A stretch of DNA of 64,000 nt, from assembly GCA_015228935.1 (NCBI GenBank), contig JADGCO010000002.1, positions 16,349 to 80,348 of the forward strand, in the 5' to 3' direction. The translations under genes were made by a program, and so were the position numbers. This document shows, piece by piece, positions 9,040 to 19,358 of the stretch. This stretch comes from Magnetococcales bacterium. Lineage in GTDB: Bacteria; Pseudomonadota; Magnetococcia; Magnetococcales; DC0425bin3. The number at the start of each line of letters is the position of its first letter. Position 1 is the stretch's first letter. The notes under the pieces were generated by a model that saw only the letters and a list, made by a program, of their open reading frames with translations, did not search any database and was not told the DNA's origin.

Positions 9040-10815
9040 CTACGAGGAACGTTTTTGGGTTACCGTGCAGCCCTGACTTGACGTGGAAGGTGCAGAGGAA
9101 ACCGGTGCAGAAGAGGTCGAAGATGTCTCCGTGGCCAGCCGGCCCAATTCAGGAATATTCAATAAAAACGCTACATTGCCATCGGGAAGAAATGCCGTTC
9201 CGGAGAGAATGGTCAAGTGGGAAAAAAGGCGCAGCATGGGTTTGACCACCAGATTGATCGGATCGGCAATTTTTTCGACGGCCAGGGCAAACTCCCCTTC
9301 CTCGGTATGCAACAACACCACATGGCAGACATTACGGGCGTTCAGGGCAGTTGTTTTTGAAACAGCCGGCGACACAGGGGATTGGCCGTGCAGAAGTTGA
9401 TCCAGGGGCAACAAGGGAAGGAGACGATCCCGAATTCGAACCATGTATCCGTGCAGCTTGCTTTCAATGTTGCGTCGCACGTCGTCGCCAAAAAATGAAA
9501 GCAATTCCAGAATATTGGCCTGGGGAACGGCGTATTGTTCCTCTCCGCTGGAGAGCAACAGCGACGGAACGATGGCCATGGTTTGCGGAATCCGGAATCG
9601 AAACCGGGTGCCCTTGCCGAGATGGCTGGAAATGGCCATGGTACCACCCAGTTTGGTGATGGCATTTTTGACCACATCCAGGCCGGTACCTCGACCGGAA
9701 ATTTTGCTTACCTGTGTCGCTGTGGAAAAACCGGGTTCGAAAATAATCTGGAACACTTCTTCATTGGACAGTAGCGTGGCGTCCTGAAGATTAAGCAAAC
9801 CCTGTTCAACGGCCTTGGTACGAATTTTTTCCACATCCAGGCCCCGACCATCGTCGGCGATTTCGATAAAAATCTGTCCATGTTTTTGTTCGGCCAGGAG
9901 CTGGACACGCCCCACGATGGCTTTCCCGGCAAGTTCCCGGTCACGCAAATGCTCGATGCCGTGATCCACCGCATTGCGCAACAAATGCCCCATGCACTCC
10001 TTAAGGGCCAAAAGGACATTTCTGTCCATTTCGGTCTCCTCACCTTGAATATCCAGGATCACCTTTTTGCCGGTTTCCATGGCAAGGTCGCGGACCAGGC
10101 GATGGTAGGGTTCCCAGATGGTGCCAATGGGTTGCAGGCGATATTTGAGTACCTCTTCCTGGAGTTGATGGATCCGGTTTTCCATCCCCTCCAAAGCCTT
10201 GCCGGTCGCTGTTGTCTGATGCAGAAAGGCATACCGCAACTGATTGAAGGTCGAGCCCAGTTCTCCCACCATGTTCATCAGGGCGTCGAGTTTTTCGATG
10301 GACAGGCGAACGGTTTGCAGACTGGGAGCGTGGGCACTCTCCCGGGCAGGATCTTCGGAGGGATGCTGGGGATCCGGATTGCCGCCATCCCTGGGGTGAC
10401 CCGGGGCATCGCCGGGGCCACATCCCAGTGTGAGTCTTTCCAGGATTTTGATCTGGCTGGAAAAATCCGGATTTCCTTCACTGCCGCATTTTTCAATCAC
10501 AGCCAATGTGCGGCGGACGGAGTCCAAAATTCCGAGAAGGGCGTTGCAGGTTTCCTGATGGGCGACAATTTTATTTTCGCGTAAGAGATCAAGCAGATTT
10601 TCGGCAGCGTGGGTGAGTTCTTCCAGGCGGGTAAACTCCATCATCCGGCAGTTTCCCTTGACCGTATGCATATCACGAAACACGGTATTCAGGAGTTCAA
10701 CATTGCCGGGATCCATTTCCAGATCAAGAACATCCTGTTCAATTCTGGCCAGGGCTTCCCGGTTTTCAGAAAGAAACTCTGCCAACAAGGCTTTCATGGT
10801 CTCTTCATCAAACAT
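9040..10815 (-). CDS. cheA: CheA-type chemotaxis histidine kinase
   Basis: Chemosensory kinase of 591 residues. P1/Hpt has its phospho-His at residue 50 (RDMHTVKGNC). A Pro-rich linker replaces a clear P2 domain. P3 dimerisation (LDALMNMVGELGS), P4 ATPase with the N box (HLLRNAVDHGIE) and G boxes (DDGRGLD; SGRGTGLDVV), and a P5/CheW-like domain (YAVPQANILEL) follow. The last 25 residues are Ser/Thr-rich. No CheW, CheR, CheB or methyl-accepting receptor gene is adjacent. A REC-GGDEF protein, a hybrid kinase and a CheC follow on the same strand upstream. This suggests a non-canonical chemosensory output, possibly c-di-GMP control (inference). Confidence 0.9.
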   Translation of the reverse strand: MFDEETMKALLAEFLSENREALARIEQDVLDLEMDPGNVELLNTVFRDMHTVKGNCRMMEFTRLEELTHAAENLLDLLRENKIVAHQETCNALLGILDSVRRTLAVIEKCGSEGNPDFSSQIKILERLTLGCGPGDAPGHPRDGGNPDPQHPSEDPARESAHAPSLQTVRLSIEKLDALMNMVGELGSTFNQLRYAFLHQTTATGKALEGMENRIHQLQEEVLKYRLQPIGTIWEPYHRLVRDLAMETGKKVILDIQGEETEMDRNVLLALKECMGHLLRNAVDHGIEHLRDRELAGKAIVGRVQLLAEQKHGQIFIEIADDGRGLDVEKIRTKAVEQGLLNLQDATLLSNEEVFQIIFEPGFSTATQVSKISGRGTGLDVVKNAITKLGGTMAISSHLGKGTRFRFRIPQTMAIVPSLLLSSGEEQYAVPQANILELLSFFGDDVRRNIESKLHGYMVRIRDRLLPLLPLDQLLHGQSPVSPAVSKTTALNARNVCHVVLLHTEEGEFALAVEKIADPINLVVKPMLRLFSHLTILSGTAFLPDGNVAFLLNIPELGRLATETSSTSSAPVSSAPSTSSQGCTVTQKRSS

Positions 10816-10883
10816 GGACGCTACACACCCTGTGGATCATTGGTGATCGGAAACAAAAGGGGGATTACCGACGATGCTTCCAT

Positions 10884-11852
10884 TCACCGGTGGTCGGGAA
10901 CAGGAACCATACACATGTCGGGCATTCCCTGTCTGCCGTATTCCCTGATGAAGGCCAGTTCAATGCGATTTCGTCCACCTTCTTTTGCAAGATAGAGTGC
11001 CCTGTCCGCCATTTCGATCAGCATATCCGGCATTTGATCCGCATGGGGAACCAGGGTGGCAACACCGATACTCATGGTCACATGCTCGGCCACTTTGGAG
11101 TGGTGATGGGGAACGGCCAACTCCCTGACGGCATTGAGCAGACGGTTGGCAACCCCCAGGGCACCCGGACCGTCGGTATCCGGCAGGACACAGGAAAATT
11201 CCTCACCCCCATAGCGGGCCACGAGATCCACCGAACGATTCATGGATCTTTTCAGGGCATGCCCCACACGCCGCAAGCATTCATCTCCGGCGGCATGGCC
11301 GTAATGATCGTTGTAGGGTTTGAAAAAGTCGATATCCATCAGGGTCAGGGAAATGGATGTCTGCTTGCGTTTGGCCCGGGACCATTCAAACTCTAAAAAT
11401 TCATTGAAGCGCCTGCGGTTGGCAATACCGGTCAATCCATCTTCCTTGGCCAATATTTCCAGGAGATCACGGCTCCTTTTCAGTTCGATATGGGTACGCA
11501 CCCGGGCCAACACCACGGCAGGACAGAATGGTTTGGTGATATAATCCACGGCACCTGTTTGAAAACCTGCTGTTTCCTCATCTGCATCGTTCAGAGCCGT
11601 GATAAAGATGACGGGCAGATTTCGGGTACGGAATCCTTCTTTGATCTTGCGACACACTTCATAACCGTCGATACCTGGCATCAAAATATCCAGCAGGACC
11701 AGATCCGGCAATTGTTTGCCTTCGAGTCTTTTCAACGCCTGCTCGCCGCTTTTGGCAACGATAATGGTGTATTCTTCCCTTAAAAGATTCAACAGTACAT
11801 CTATATTGAAACTTTCATCGTCAACAATCAGAATGACGGGTTTTTCATGCAT
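10884..11852 (-). CDS. Response regulator diguanylate cyclase (REC-GGDEF)
   Basis: Two-domain PleD-like regulator of 322 residues that makes c-di-GMP when its receiver is phosphorylated. The receiver has the DDE pocket and phospho-Asp 55 (LVLLDILMPGIDG). The GGDEF domain carries an intact active site GGEEF at 215-219 and the product-inhibition I-site RxxD (RSVD, 206-209) five residues upstream. It sits between cheA and a hybrid kinase, both on the same strand, which are its likely phosphodonors. Confidence 0.93.
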   Translation of the reverse strand: MHEKPVILIVDDESFNIDVLLNLLREEYTIIVAKSGEQALKRLEGKQLPDLVLLDILMPGIDGYEVCRKIKEGFRTRNLPVIFITALNDADEETAGFQTGAVDYITKPFCPAVVLARVRTHIELKRSRDLLEILAKEDGLTGIANRRRFNEFLEFEWSRAKRKQTSISLTLMDIDFFKPYNDHYGHAAGDECLRRVGHALKRSMNRSVDLVARYGGEEFSCVLPDTDGPGALGVANRLLNAVRELAVPHHHSKVAEHVTMSIGVATLVPHADQMPDMLIEMADRALYLAKEGGRNRIELAFIREYGRQGMPDMCMVPVPDHR

Positions 11853-11899
11853 TGCGTGACGCCCCTTGAAAATTGAAAAAAGTACAAAACATGAAAAAA

Positions 11900-14743
11900 C
11901 TAGAACGAAACGCCCAAATTCCGGGCCAACTTTACCAAAACATCCCTGGCAACATCAAATTCATAGTCAGCCATGCAGGATTCCATGATCGTCAACTCCT
12001 GGGAATTTGTCATGGACAAACTCTTTTTCAACTGTTCCAGAATGTTTGCAGCATCGGCGTCACCACGGTCCAGGAGAGATGCCAACTGGTGACAAAGAAG
12101 TGAAACATGATCCCGGGTATTCTGGTCAAGTTTTTCGGAACACGCATCAATTCCTTCGTTGGATGACTCATGGGACAAGAGACTTGCATGGCGAGGAACC
12201 TCCAGGTCGGCCAACGTCTGGATGACACTCTGCAAAGCTTGTTGAAACGGATCCAACAGGGCTTCGGCATCGGCCATGTTGGCATTTTTCAAGGCGGCAT
12301 CGAGATTCCGAGTAATTTCATATAAATCCTGGGAACCCAGGGTACCAACAACGCCTTTGAGGGTGTGAACCAGGCGCTGGGTATCTTTCAGATTCTTTGA
12401 GGCAAAACCGGCGCGTATCTTTTCAGCCGCATCCCGATAAGAATGCCGAAAATCCTGCAAAAGTTTATGATAGAGCTGCTGATTTCCCCCCAGACGTTGC
12501 AGCCCGGCATGCAAATCAAAACCGGGAATACTTGCCGGTAGCCATACAGAGTCCGGCACCAAGGTTGCCGGGCAGGATTCGTTGGCTGGCAACGACGTTG
12601 ATTTTGGCGTTGTTGCTGCTGATGATATTATTGTTGGCGTAGATGATGTTGTTGGTGACGTTGATGTCGCTGGCTCTGCCGCAGAAAAATCCCGAGGTTT
12701 GATCCACCGGAACAAGGTATTATAAAGGTGACGAGGATCTATGGGTTTGCTGATATGTTCATTCATGCCGACCGCAAGGCATTTTTCCCGGTCACTGGCC
12801 ATGGCATTGGCTGTCATGGCGATAATGGGCAATGCAGTCCAAGCGGGATTGTTGCGAATTCTGCGTGTGGCCTCGTAACCATCCATTTCAGGCATTTGAA
12901 TGTCCATAAACACGAGATCGAACGACTCTTCCGCCAGGGCCGCGAGACTTTGGAAACCGTTCTGGGCAATCCGCACCTGAAAACCGGCCTTGTCGAGAAG
13001 CTCACGGGCAACCTGCTGGTTGATTTCGTTATCTTCCACCAGCAGGACTTTGGCACCCCGCAGATGAGACAATTGCTGCATGGTTTGGTGATCGTTTTGT
13101 CGGGCAGAGAGGAGATTGTTCGAGCGATGTTCCTCCTCGCCCAAGGCGGACAGAATGGTATCGAACAGCAGGGAAAGGCTGACCGGTTTGATCAAAACGG
13201 AACTGAGTCCCACACCTTTGGCAGCGTGCAGGACCTCTTCCCGGCCATAGGCCGTCACCATGATGACTTTTGGCATTTTCTGCTCAGGAAAGAGACGGCT
13301 GATTTCTTCCGTGGTGCGTATGCCATCCATTTCCGGCATTTTCCAGTCGATGAAGACCATATCGAAAGGATCATTGACCCTGGCCTTCTCCAGTTCGACG
13401 AGGGCTTCCACACCGGAAGCCACCGGTGTGACCTTGAAGGAAAAAGACTCCAGGGCATGTTGCAGGATTTCGCGTGACGCGGCATTGTCATCGGCCAGCA
13501 GGACTCGCAAACCGACATATTTATCGTTCGGTAACCGGAAGCGGCGACGCTCCCTGTTGGCGCGTCCGAAACAGGCCGTAAAATGGAAGGTACTTCCCTG
13601 TCCGACAATACTCTCTACCCAGATACGCCCTCCCATCCTGTCAACCAGATGCCGACAAATGGAAAGACCCAGACCCGTGCCACCATATTTTCTGGTCGTT
13701 GAACTGTCGGCCTGGGTGAAAGGCTGAAAGAGACCGGATATGTGTTCAGGCGTCATGCCAATGCCGGTATCTCTGACACTGAAATGGATGGTGATCGACT
13801 CCTCAGTCAGCGTCTCCAATTCAACGGCCAGAATCACTTCACCCTGCCGGGTGAATTTGACGGCATTGTTGGCAAGGTTGACCAGCACCTGCCCCAGACG
13901 GAGGGGATCCCCCACCAGTCCCAGGGGCAGGTTTTTCGCAACATGGAAACAAAATTCAAGGCCTTTTTCATCGGTCTTGATGGTTACCAGATTGGAAACA
14001 TTGTGCAGGACTTCATCCAGATGAAACGGCACCTGTTCCATCTTCAACATACCCGCTTCAATCTTGGAAAAATCCAGGATATCATTGATAATCCCAAGCA
14101 GGGATTGAGCTGAAGATTGAATCTTGTTCAGATAATCGAGTTGGCGAGGATTCAATTCGGTTTGCAACGCCAGATGGGCCATGCCGATGATGGCATTCAT
14201 TGGGGTCCGGATTTCATGGCTCATGTTGGCCAGAAAATCTCCCTTGGCCTGACTGGCACTTTGGGCCATTTCCTTGGCCAGCCGCAGTTCTTCCGTCTGC
14301 TCACGCAGAATCTGTTCGCGAGAAACGGTATCTGTGATGTCCTGGATTTGGATAAAGCAGCAGAATGTCCGATCCGCAGCACGAACTCCATTGATCAGGA
14401 CCAGTTGACTCATCCGCTCATCCACGTTTCGATTCGCAGCCGGCGGAAAGATCGGGAAGGGTCGATGGGTCAGTTTATGCGAAAGCGTGGTGGGCAGTCC
14501 CTGCGAAAGGGCATTCTGAATCCCCCGCATGATGCGGCTGTGCGCCAACTCCGGAAAAACATCCGTGAATTCACGCCCGACCACGCCAGCTTCAGCAAGC
14601 CGGGAAGCCCTCTCCATCCAGCGATTCCAGAAAACAATCCTGGATTGCTGGTCGAGAATGATCACCCCCTGGGAACTTTTTCCAAGTATCTTGCGAAAGA
14701 GATCAGCATCCAGAGTATCATTCATGAAAAAACAACCAGACAT
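11900..14743 (-). CDS. Hybrid histidine kinase (PAS-HisKA-HATPase-REC-REC-Hpt)
   Basis: Multi-step phosphorelay kinase of 947 residues without obvious membrane helices. A PAS domain (about 15-145) precedes HisKA with the phospho-His about 176 ([13 protein letters not shown]) and a HATPase domain with RDTGIGM and GGTGLGLS. Two receivers follow ([11 protein letters not shown] and [11 protein letters not shown]). A Ser/Thr/Pro-rich linker rich in simple ACC/ATT-type codons precedes an Hpt domain with [12 protein letters not shown], and the last 90 residues are helical. Start choice is 14743 or the in-frame ATG at 14725; neither has a strong ribosome site. The complete His-Asp-His set could pass phosphate to the nearby REC proteins. 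Confidence 0.9.
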   Translation of the reverse strand: MSGCFFMNDTLDADLFRKILGKSSQGVIILDQQSRIVFWNRWMERASRLAEAGVVGREFTDVFPELAHSRIMRGIQNALSQGLPTTLSHKLTHRPFPIFPPAANRNVDERMSQLVLINGVRAADRTFCCFIQIQDITDTVSREQILREQTEELRLAKEMAQSASQAKGDFLANMSHEIRTPMNAIIGMAHLALQTELNPRQLDYLNKIQSSAQSLLGIINDILDFSKIEAGMLKMEQVPFHLDEVLHNVSNLVTIKTDEKGLEFCFHVAKNLPLGLVGDPLRLGQVLVNLANNAVKFTRQGEVILAVELETLTEESITIHFSVRDTGIGMTPEHISGLFQPFTQADSSTTRKYGGTGLGLSICRHLVDRMGGRIWVESIVGQGSTFHFTACFGRANRERRRFRLPNDKYVGLRVLLADDNAASREILQHALESFSFKVTPVASGVEALVELEKARVNDPFDMVFIDWKMPEMDGIRTTEEISRLFPEQKMPKVIMVTAYGREEVLHAAKGVGLSSVLIKPVSLSLLFDTILSALGEEEHRSNNLLSARQNDHQTMQQLSHLRGAKVLLVEDNEINQQVARELLDKAGFQVRIAQNGFQSLAALAEESFDLVFMDIQMPEMDGYEATRRIRNNPAWTALPIIAMTANAMASDREKCLAVGMNEHISKPIDPRHLYNTLFRWIKPRDFSAAEPATSTSPTTSSTPTIISSAATTPKSTSLPANESCPATLVPDSVWLPASIPGFDLHAGLQRLGGNQQLYHKLLQDFRHSYRDAAEKIRAGFASKNLKDTQRLVHTLKGVVGTLGSQDLYEITRNLDAALKNANMADAEALLDPFQQALQSVIQTLADLEVPRHASLLSHESSNEGIDACSEKLDQNTRDHVSLLCHQLASLLDRGDADAANILEQLKKSLSMTNSQELTIMESCMADYEFDVARDVLVKLARNLGVSF

Positions 14744-14776
14744 TTTTAATTTTCTGAGACATCATTCGACGACAAA

Positions 14777-15433
14777 TCAAAACTGGGACAATATTCTTTC
14801 CAACTCCCTCTTTAACATTTTCATATCCTCATGGCTGAAAAGCATGATGATATATCCATGCAGAGAATTTTTTATTCTGTCATCGTCTTCATTGGTCTTG
14901 AAATCCATCATCAGAAAAAAAACCTGCTCATCCTGGACACTCCTGTCATTCATGCCTTCATCGACCATTCTATGTGTAGAAAGATCGAGGAGCGCCCGAC
15001 ATTCGGCCTTGAAGAGTTCGGCGGGATCGAATTCAAAGTCCAGGTTGATCATCTGGGTAAAACTGGACAAAAACGAATTGAGAATGACGTTGCCGACATC
15101 AAGGAGGGTTTCCTGTTCCAACTCGGTCAAGGTTTCCAGGGGGGTGTTTTCACCCAAAAGAGTACGCACGAGTTCCAAACCCTCCGCTCCCGGAAAAACG
15201 AGCAGGGCCGTTCCAGACAACTCTCCGGAAAAATTTTGCCGGATGGCCACCAGACGATCCCCTTCGTGATGGTCGATCAAATGCACGGCATCTTCCAATG
15301 AAACCACGTTCAGTTGCGGCAGGGAGAGGAGAATTTCATGATCGACCATTTGACTCAGCGAGTCGGCGGCCATGCCCAGCCCAATGTTCAAGAACTCTTT
15401 CAGGGCATCCTGTTCAAGTTCGGTCAGTTCCAT
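14777..15433 (-). CDS. cheC: CheC-family phosphatase
   Basis: CheC-type protein that would dephosphorylate a CheY-like receiver. The first active-site motif is canonical (DALKEFLNIGLGMAA, with E and N in the D-x3-E-x2-N pattern). The second reads TLLDVGNVIL, keeping N but with Asp in place of the usual Glu. Weak similarity to the family continues through residue 200. ATG at 15433 is preferred over 15457 because GGGAA precedes it by seven bases. It is the first gene of the minus-strand signalling run that includes cheA, although no CheD or CheY partner is visible. Confidence 0.8.
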   Translation of the reverse strand: MELTELEQDALKEFLNIGLGMAADSLSQMVDHEILLSLPQLNVVSLEDAVHLIDHHEGDRLVAIRQNFSGELSGTALLVFPGAEGLELVRTLLGENTPLETLTELEQETLLDVGNVILNSFLSSFTQMINLDFEFDPAELFKAECRALLDLSTHRMVDEGMNDRSVQDEQVFFLMMDFKTNEDDDRIKNSLHGYIIMLFSHEDMKMLKRELERILSQF

Positions 15434-15508
15434 GTTTTGTTCCCGATGGCATGTCATTCATTCACATTGGACACCATCCAACCATCATCACCAACCCTGA
15501 TTTTAAAA

Positions 15509-18016
15509 TCATTTCTGAACATCATCCATTGGTTGCGGACAATCTGCCCCCCCCCTTTCCGGATCCTCATGGTGCTGCTGCTCTGGAGAACCCCTTTCCG
15601 GGTCCTCATGGTGCTGCTCTGGAGAATCTCTTTCCGGATCCTCATGGTACCGCTGCTCTGGAGAACCCCTTTCCGGATCCTCATGGTGCTGCTCTGGGGA
15701 ATCTCTTTCCGGATCCTCATGGTACCGCTGCTCTGGGGAACCCCTTTCCGGATCCTCATGGTAATGCTCTGCTTGATCGCCTTCTGGACTCTCACCTGTT
15801 TCATGGCGAGGAAACAATTTTTCTCCCAAGCCACGTCCAGAGCGACGGCGACGGCGGCGGCGACGCGGTTTTTGTGGTGTGGCGGAGGGTGTATCACCTT
15901 CCGGTTCGACGGGATGTTCATCACTCTTTGCAGCAGGATCGCCGGTGAGCCGATAGAGACCCGGTACCCCCGTACCTTCGGTTCCTTCCGGAACCGAGGT
16001 GACCGAGGTGGTCTGGAGAGAGGATTCTGCATCGGGTGCCACCGGGGAGACGGCAGCGCCATTGGCTGCTGAAGTGGTTTTACGGCGTCGGCGACGGCGG
16101 CGCCTTTTTTTATCACCGCTTTTTTCCCCATTGGCCTGTTCGGATGGGGCAGCATTGCCGGAACGGGCTGTCTCTCTGGAAGTGCGACTGCCACCCCGGG
16201 CGGGGAACTCCCCATCACCGGGTCCTTCGTCCTCATCATCCTCATCGTCTTCATCCCGGATGAACTCCTCATCGTCTTCATCGAGGCTGTCATCCCCGTC
16301 ATCATCGTCTGGTTCGGACTTGGCCTGTTCCGCAGCTTTCTCTTTGGCAGCCGCCTGGATGATTTCGTTTTCTCCGCCCTGGCGTTCGACCGTTTCCTTC
16401 CGAAAATTGGGTGTCTGGATCCCTTGATCCGAAAGGATCACGATGGTGAGGTGGTGGGTCTCTTCCAGGGAGATGATCTGGGCGCGTTTGTGATTGAACA
16501 GATAATTGGCCACATCCGGAGGAACATGGTAGGTCAATCTTTGGAAACGATTGGTGGCGGCCTCTTCCACGATCAACCGCAGCACATGAATGGCCATTGA
16601 CTCCACGGAACGAATGGTACCCAACCCCTCACAGCGGGGGCAAAGCGTCCGGTTGGACTCGCTGAAGGCAGGTTTCAGGCGTTGCCGGGAGAGTTCCAGC
16701 AGACCGAACTGGGAAATGCGGCCAATCTGGCTTTTGGCCCGATCCAGTTTGAAGGCATCCTTGATGCGCTTTTCCACTTCGGTATTGTGTTTTTTATCCT
16801 CCATATCGATGAAATCGATGACGATCAAGCCGCCCAGATCCCGCAGACGGAGCTGGCGGGCGATTTCGTCGGCGGCCTGGAGGTTGGTCTTGAACGCAGT
16901 GGACTCCACATCTTTTTCCCGGGTAGCCCGTCCGGAGTTGATGTCGATGGAGACCAGGGCTTCGGTCGCTTCGATCACCAGATAGCCACCGGCTTTCAGA
17001 GGGATGACGCGCTCGTGCATCATCTCGATCTGATTTTCCACCTGAAACTGGGCAAAAATGGGTTTGTTTTCCCGATAGGGCTGCACCACCTTGACATAGC
17101 GGGGCATGAGCAACCGCATGAAATCCTTGCCCCGGCGATAGGCTTCCTGGCCGTGGATCAGGATTTCGGTCATGTCGGTGGTATAGAGATCCCGGATGGT
17201 GCGCAGGATCAGGTCCCCCTCTTCGTGGATGAGGCAGGGGGGTTTGGCCTGGGCGGATTTTTCCTGAATGCGCTTCCAGAGGCGGAGCAGATAATTCATA
17301 TCCCGGGTGATTTCCCGCTTGGTGCGGCCCAACCCGGCGGTGCGGATGATCAGGCTGACGTCCGTGGGAACTTCCAGACTGCCCATCAGCTCCTTGAGGT
17401 GTTTGCGTTCCTGGGGATCGACGATTTTGCGGGAGATGCCACCACCGCCGCCGGAATTATCCGGCAGCAGGACCGTGTAACGTCCGGCCAGAGAGAGGTT
17501 GGTGGTGAGAGATGCCCCTTTGTTGCCACGGGCTTCCTTGACCACCTGGAGCAGCAGGGATTGCCCCCGGGTGAGTATTTTCTGGATCGGCAGGATGCGG
17601 CGGCGATTGGCGGCCCGGCGGACCCGGGTAGGAACTTCTTCATCGGTTTCGTCGCCGTTTTCGTGTTCCTCCCCTTCATCGAGGAGTTCTGCCGGATCGA
17701 CATCCTTCTCTTTATCCTTGTCCTTGTCCTTGTCCTTGTCCCTGGCTTTCTCGGGCTTTTCCTTCCCTTCCGGGGGAGGATAATATTTGGGATGAATGTC
17801 GTTGACCGACAAAAAGCCCTGGCGTCCGCCATTGAAATCCACGAAAGCCGCTTGCAGGGCTGGTTCCACCCGGGTCACGCGCCCGAGGTAGATATTGCCC
17901 TTGATTTGTTCCTTGGTTGAGGTTTCGATGTCCAGGTCGATGAGACGCTGATCCTGGACGATACCCACGCGGATTTCTTCCGGATGGGTTGCATCCACCA
18001 GCATGCGCTTGTTCAT
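15509..18016 (-). CDS. rne: Ribonuclease E/G family protein with long acidic/Arg-rich and repetitive tail
   Basis: Single-strand endoribonuclease for mRNA decay and rRNA/tRNA processing, 835 residues from the ATG at 18016. An S1 domain lies at about 35-180 and is interrupted by a highly charged insert (alternating Lys-Asp at about 92-104, then Glu-rich). The catalytic core has the metal-binding Asp 358 (SIDINSGR) and Asp 401 (IVIDFIDM). The Zn-link CPRC lies at 459-462. The C-terminal half is disordered: an Asp/Glu tract (570-600), two Arg runs (638-645 and 718-725, likely RNA-binding) and a 12-13-residue repeat tail (751-823). The divergent rluC neighbour is the same arrangement as in E. coli, which supports the call. 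Confidence 0.93.
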   Translation of the reverse strand: MNKRMLVDATHPEEIRVGIVQDQRLIDLDIETSTKEQIKGNIYLGRVTRVEPALQAAFVDFNGGRQGFLSVNDIHPKYYPPPEGKEKPEKARDKDKDKDKDKEKDVDPAELLDEGEEHENGDETDEEVPTRVRRAANRRRILPIQKILTRGQSLLLQVVKEARGNKGASLTTNLSLAGRYTVLLPDNSGGGGGISRKIVDPQERKHLKELMGSLEVPTDVSLIIRTAGLGRTKREITRDMNYLLRLWKRIQEKSAQAKPPCLIHEEGDLILRTIRDLYTTDMTEILIHGQEAYRRGKDFMRLLMPRYVKVVQPYRENKPIFAQFQVENQIEMMHERVIPLKAGGYLVIEATEALVSIDINSGRATREKDVESTAFKTNLQAADEIARQLRLRDLGGLIVIDFIDMEDKKHNTEVEKRIKDAFKLDRAKSQIGRISQFGLLELSRQRLKPAFSESNRTLCPRCEGLGTIRSVESMAIHVLRLIVEEAATNRFQRLTYHVPPDVANYLFNHKRAQIISLEETHHLTIVILSDQGIQTPNFRKETVERQGGENEIIQAAAKEKAAEQAKSEPDDDDGDDSLDEDDEEFIRDEDDEDDEDEGPGDGEFPARGGSRTSRETARSGNAAPSEQANGEKSGDKKRRRRRRRRKTTSAANGAAVSPVAPDAESSLQTTSVTSVPEGTEGTGVPGLYRLTGDPAAKSDEHPVEPEGDTPSATPQKPRRRRRRRRSGRGLGEKLFPRHETGESPEGDQAEHYHEDPERGSPEQRYHEDPERDSPEQHHEDPERGSPEQRYHEDPERDSPEQHHEDPERGSPEQQHHEDPERGGADCPQPMDDVQK
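15548..15766. repeat. Tandem 36-39-bp repeats encoding the RNase E tail
   Basis: Six units coding for (Y/H)HEDPER(G/D)SPEQ, alternating between 12- and 13-residue forms so that the higher-order period is about 75 bp. GGATCCTCATGGT occurs repeatedly on the plus strand. All units stay in the rne frame. Confidence 0.9.
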
Positions 18017-18249
18017 TGAAGTATTCTGCTCCCCAGTGCAATCTGTTTGGCATCTCCGCCGCCCACTTGGGATCCCCCGGATGCCCCAGGACGGTGAGAC
18101 GAAAATGCATGTTATTGATTCCCATGACAAAAAAATGTTCTTTTCAAAATATCAACCAGCACCAACCCGCTCATTGTAAAGACTGCCAAACCATCTGTCG
18201 ACCACACACATGGTCTCCACCTTACAATCTTTTGGCAAAGGAAGCAAAT

Positions 18250-19236
18250 TTGACTGATCATGACGGCCTGGTTCGTTTCCCGGTTCGCCACCGGGTGGTG
18301 GAAGCGGATGCCGTGGGGATGCGGCTTGATCGCTTTTTGCAAAAAGAAATTCCTTCTCTGCCCATGTCGGCTTTGCACCGTTTGTTGCGGACTGGGCAGG
18401 TGCGGGTTGACGGGGGAAGGGTGCGGGGCGGGGAGCGGTTGCTTCTGGGCCAGAAGGTCCGGATTCCTCCGGTTCACCTGTCGGTTCAGGATCCTGCCAC
18501 AGAGACACCTGCAACAAACCGGCCCTCCGACGCCTGGTCGGCGGCCCTGGTTGACCGTATCTGTTACCGGGATTCCCATCTGCTGATTGTCGATAAACCC
18601 GCCGGCGTGCCGGTCCATGGCGGCAGTGGTCAACCGTGGGGTCTTGTGGATGGGATTCGACGCTGTATGGAGATGCGCGGCGAACCGATACCCGAACTGT
18701 GTCATCGTCTTGACAAGGATACATCAGGATGTTTGATGTTTGGTCTGGATCTGCCCACCATGCGGGCCATGGCCCAGGCTTTTCGCCAGGGCGAGGTGGA
18801 AAAGCGTTATCTGCTCCTCGTGCGTGGGACGCCTTCACCCCATGAAGGCGAGATTGCCATTCCCCTGGTGCGGGGCACGGTGCGCTCCGGCGAGCGGATG
18901 GTGGCCAGCGGCCCGGACGGCAAACCGGCCCTGACCTGGTACCGCACCCTTGACCATTTCGGAACGGCATCCCTGGTGGAGGCCAGGCCCGATACCGGAC
19001 GCACCCATCAAATCCGGGTCCATTTTCAGTTGTGGGGGCACCCCATTGCCGGCGATCCCAAATATGGCGAACGGGAATTCAACCGGCACATGCGCAAGGC
19101 AGGCTTGAAACGCCTGTTCTTGCATGCGGCCCAATTGAATTTCGTCCATCCGCACAGCGGTGAACCGATCATGGTGCAGGCACCCCTGGAAAAGGCATTG
19201 CACCACCTTCTGGAGCGGCTGCAAGCCGGGGTTTGA
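18250..19236 (+). CDS. rluC: Ribosomal large subunit pseudouridine synthase RluC
   Basis: Isomerises uridines in 23S rRNA. It has an N-terminal S4 domain (RLDRFLQKEIPSLPMSALHR) and the RluA-family catalytic motif HRLDKDTSG with the nucleophilic Asp. Conserved RTHQIRVH and GHPIAGDPKYG follow. The frame is open much further upstream, but TTG at 18250 with AAAGGAAG seven bases ahead gives a protein of 328 residues, close to the usual 319. It diverges from rne, as in enterobacteria. The 230-bp space between them should hold both promoters; none is obvious by eye. Confidence 0.88.
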   Translation: MTDHDGLVRFPVRHRVVEADAVGMRLDRFLQKEIPSLPMSALHRLLRTGQVRVDGGRVRGGERLLLGQKVRIPPVHLSVQDPATETPATNRPSDAWSAALVDRICYRDSHLLIVDKPAGVPVHGGSGQPWGLVDGIRRCMEMRGEPIPELCHRLDKDTSGCLMFGLDLPTMRAMAQAFRQGEVEKRYLLLVRGTPSPHEGEIAIPLVRGTVRSGERMVASGPDGKPALTWYRTLDHFGTASLVEARPDTGRTHQIRVHFQLWGHPIAGDPKYGEREFNRHMRKAGLKRLFLHAAQLNFVHPHSGEPIMVQAPLEKALHHLLERLQAGV

Positions 19237-19265
19237 AAATTAAAAATACACGAAACGAATAAGCC

Positions 19266-19295
19266 CCTTCCTGCGCCAAAGAAGGCACAGGAAGG
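19266..19295 (+). terminator. Hairpin after rluC
   Basis: CCTTCCTG pairs with CAGGAAGG, extended by GCC/GGC across a one-base bulge on each side, with loop AAAGAA. It lies between the convergent ends of rluC and rpsU. The T tract is poor (GGGGTTTTCTCTTT), so the hairpin may be only a weak intrinsic terminator. Confidence 0.5.
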
Positions 19296-19358
19296 AGCGG
19301 TTCTGGGGTTTTCTCTTTGCGGGTGGGCGTGGACGGAAACTCTGTCTGAAACAAATTT

